From an uncultured Sutterella sp. (GTDB taxonomy: Bacteria > Pseudomonadota > Gammaproteobacteria > Burkholderiales > Burkholderiaceae_F): DNA of 5,877 nt. Location of the stretch: positions 1-5,877 of the forward strand of contig CAAFNI010000213.1 in the NCBI GenBank assembly GCA_900764215.1. Reading direction: 5' to 3'. The notes beneath the pieces were generated by a model. It was not told the origin of the DNA, ran no database searches, and was given only the letters and a program-made list of their open reading frames with translations. Of this stretch, positions 5,723-5,877 are shown one piece after another (the first letter of the stretch is position 1; every line of letters begins with the position of its first letter). Made by a program: the position numbers and the translations under genes.

Positions 5723-5877
5723 TTATTCGATGCGTTCGCCGTGGAGCGCGAGGTCAAGACCCATGCGTTCGTCGTCGGAGGAGACGCGCAGGCCCATGAT
5801 CCGGTCGACGATCTTGAGGAGGATCCAGCTCACGAGTCCGGCGTAGACCATCGTGGCGAGGACGCTCGCGGCCTGGA
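5723..5877 (-). CDS. amtB: Ammonium transporter, C-terminal end (partial)
   Basis: Only the last 50 residues and the TAA stop are in the window; the rest lies beyond the right edge. The visible part starts inside a final membrane helix (VLATMVYAGLVSWILLKIVD) and continues into GLRVSSDDERMGLDLALHGE. The GLRVS, then an acidic stretch, then GLDLxxHGER is the hallmark cytoplasmic tail of Amt/AmtB ammonium channels. In that family the tail contacts the PII protein GlnK, which closes the channel when nitrogen is ample. The usual glnK neighbour is not visible, as it would lie upstream of amtB and outside the window. A terminator-like hairpin follows 24 bases downstream. Confidence 0.9.
   Translation of the reverse strand, partial: QAASVLATMVYAGLVSWILLKIVDRIMGLRVSSDDERMGLDLALHGERIE

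Noticed and set aside
5493..5846. Plus-strand 117-codon frame and a minus-strand 77-codon frame (5524-5757)
   Set aside because: Both run through the terminator hairpin and into the AmtB C-terminus, lack ribosome binding sites and have arginine- and serine-rich, low-information translations.
1..5877. Search for CRISPR arrays, tRNA or rRNA genes, integrase or transposase genes
   Set aside because: No regularly spaced repeats, no cloverleaf-like segments and no recombinase motifs were seen by reading. A very short recombinase fragment at the left edge cannot be excluded.

Overview
The window is a mosaic of GC-rich chromosomal sequence and an AT-rich insert. Hand counts of single 60-base lines give 32% G+C at 2041-2100 and 78% at 3661-3720. 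The GC-rich part carries an AmtB-type ammonium transporter end, a type V autotransporter and a YbaK/EbsC-type deacylase, all on the minus strand. Together these point to a Gram-negative proteobacterium. The style of the autotransporter would fit a host-associated betaproteobacterium such as the Sutterellaceae, but that is inference and no marker gene settles it.

Layout from left to right. Positions 1-90 hold an open frame that may be the end of an upstream gene, followed by a strong hairpin (97-126). A plausible sigma-70 promoter (161-189) with a 10-bp palindrome over its -10/start region leads into two overlapping plus-strand genes. The first (264-1661) is an ABC/SMC-like AAA ATPase. The second (1651-2373) is a small protein with TOPRIM-like acidic motifs. 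This pairing matches the plan of known anti-phage systems (PARIS AriA/AriB, AbiL/RloAB), although the second protein is too divergent to assign to any of them by eye. It is the best candidate for a little-described system in the window.

The pair converges on a ybaK-like gene (2473-2976, minus). The last 14 codons of that gene switch abruptly to AT-rich codons at 2517/2518. This suggests that the right edge of the AT-rich insert lies inside ybaK and gave it a new C-terminal tail and stop codon.

The rest is GC-rich. It holds a terminator (3109-3155), a complete 735-residue autotransporter (3192-5399, minus), a gene-free stretch (5400-5660), a second terminator (5661-5698) and the last 50 residues of an AmtB-like transporter (5723-5877, minus, running off the window). 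The two terminators lie in 40-bp sequences that match at 38 of 40 positions and differ only in the loop. They form direct repeats bracketing the autotransporter gene.

The ATPase and TOPRIM-like proteins probably act as one complex. The ybaK, autotransporter and amtB genes look like separate transcription units with no evident functional link.
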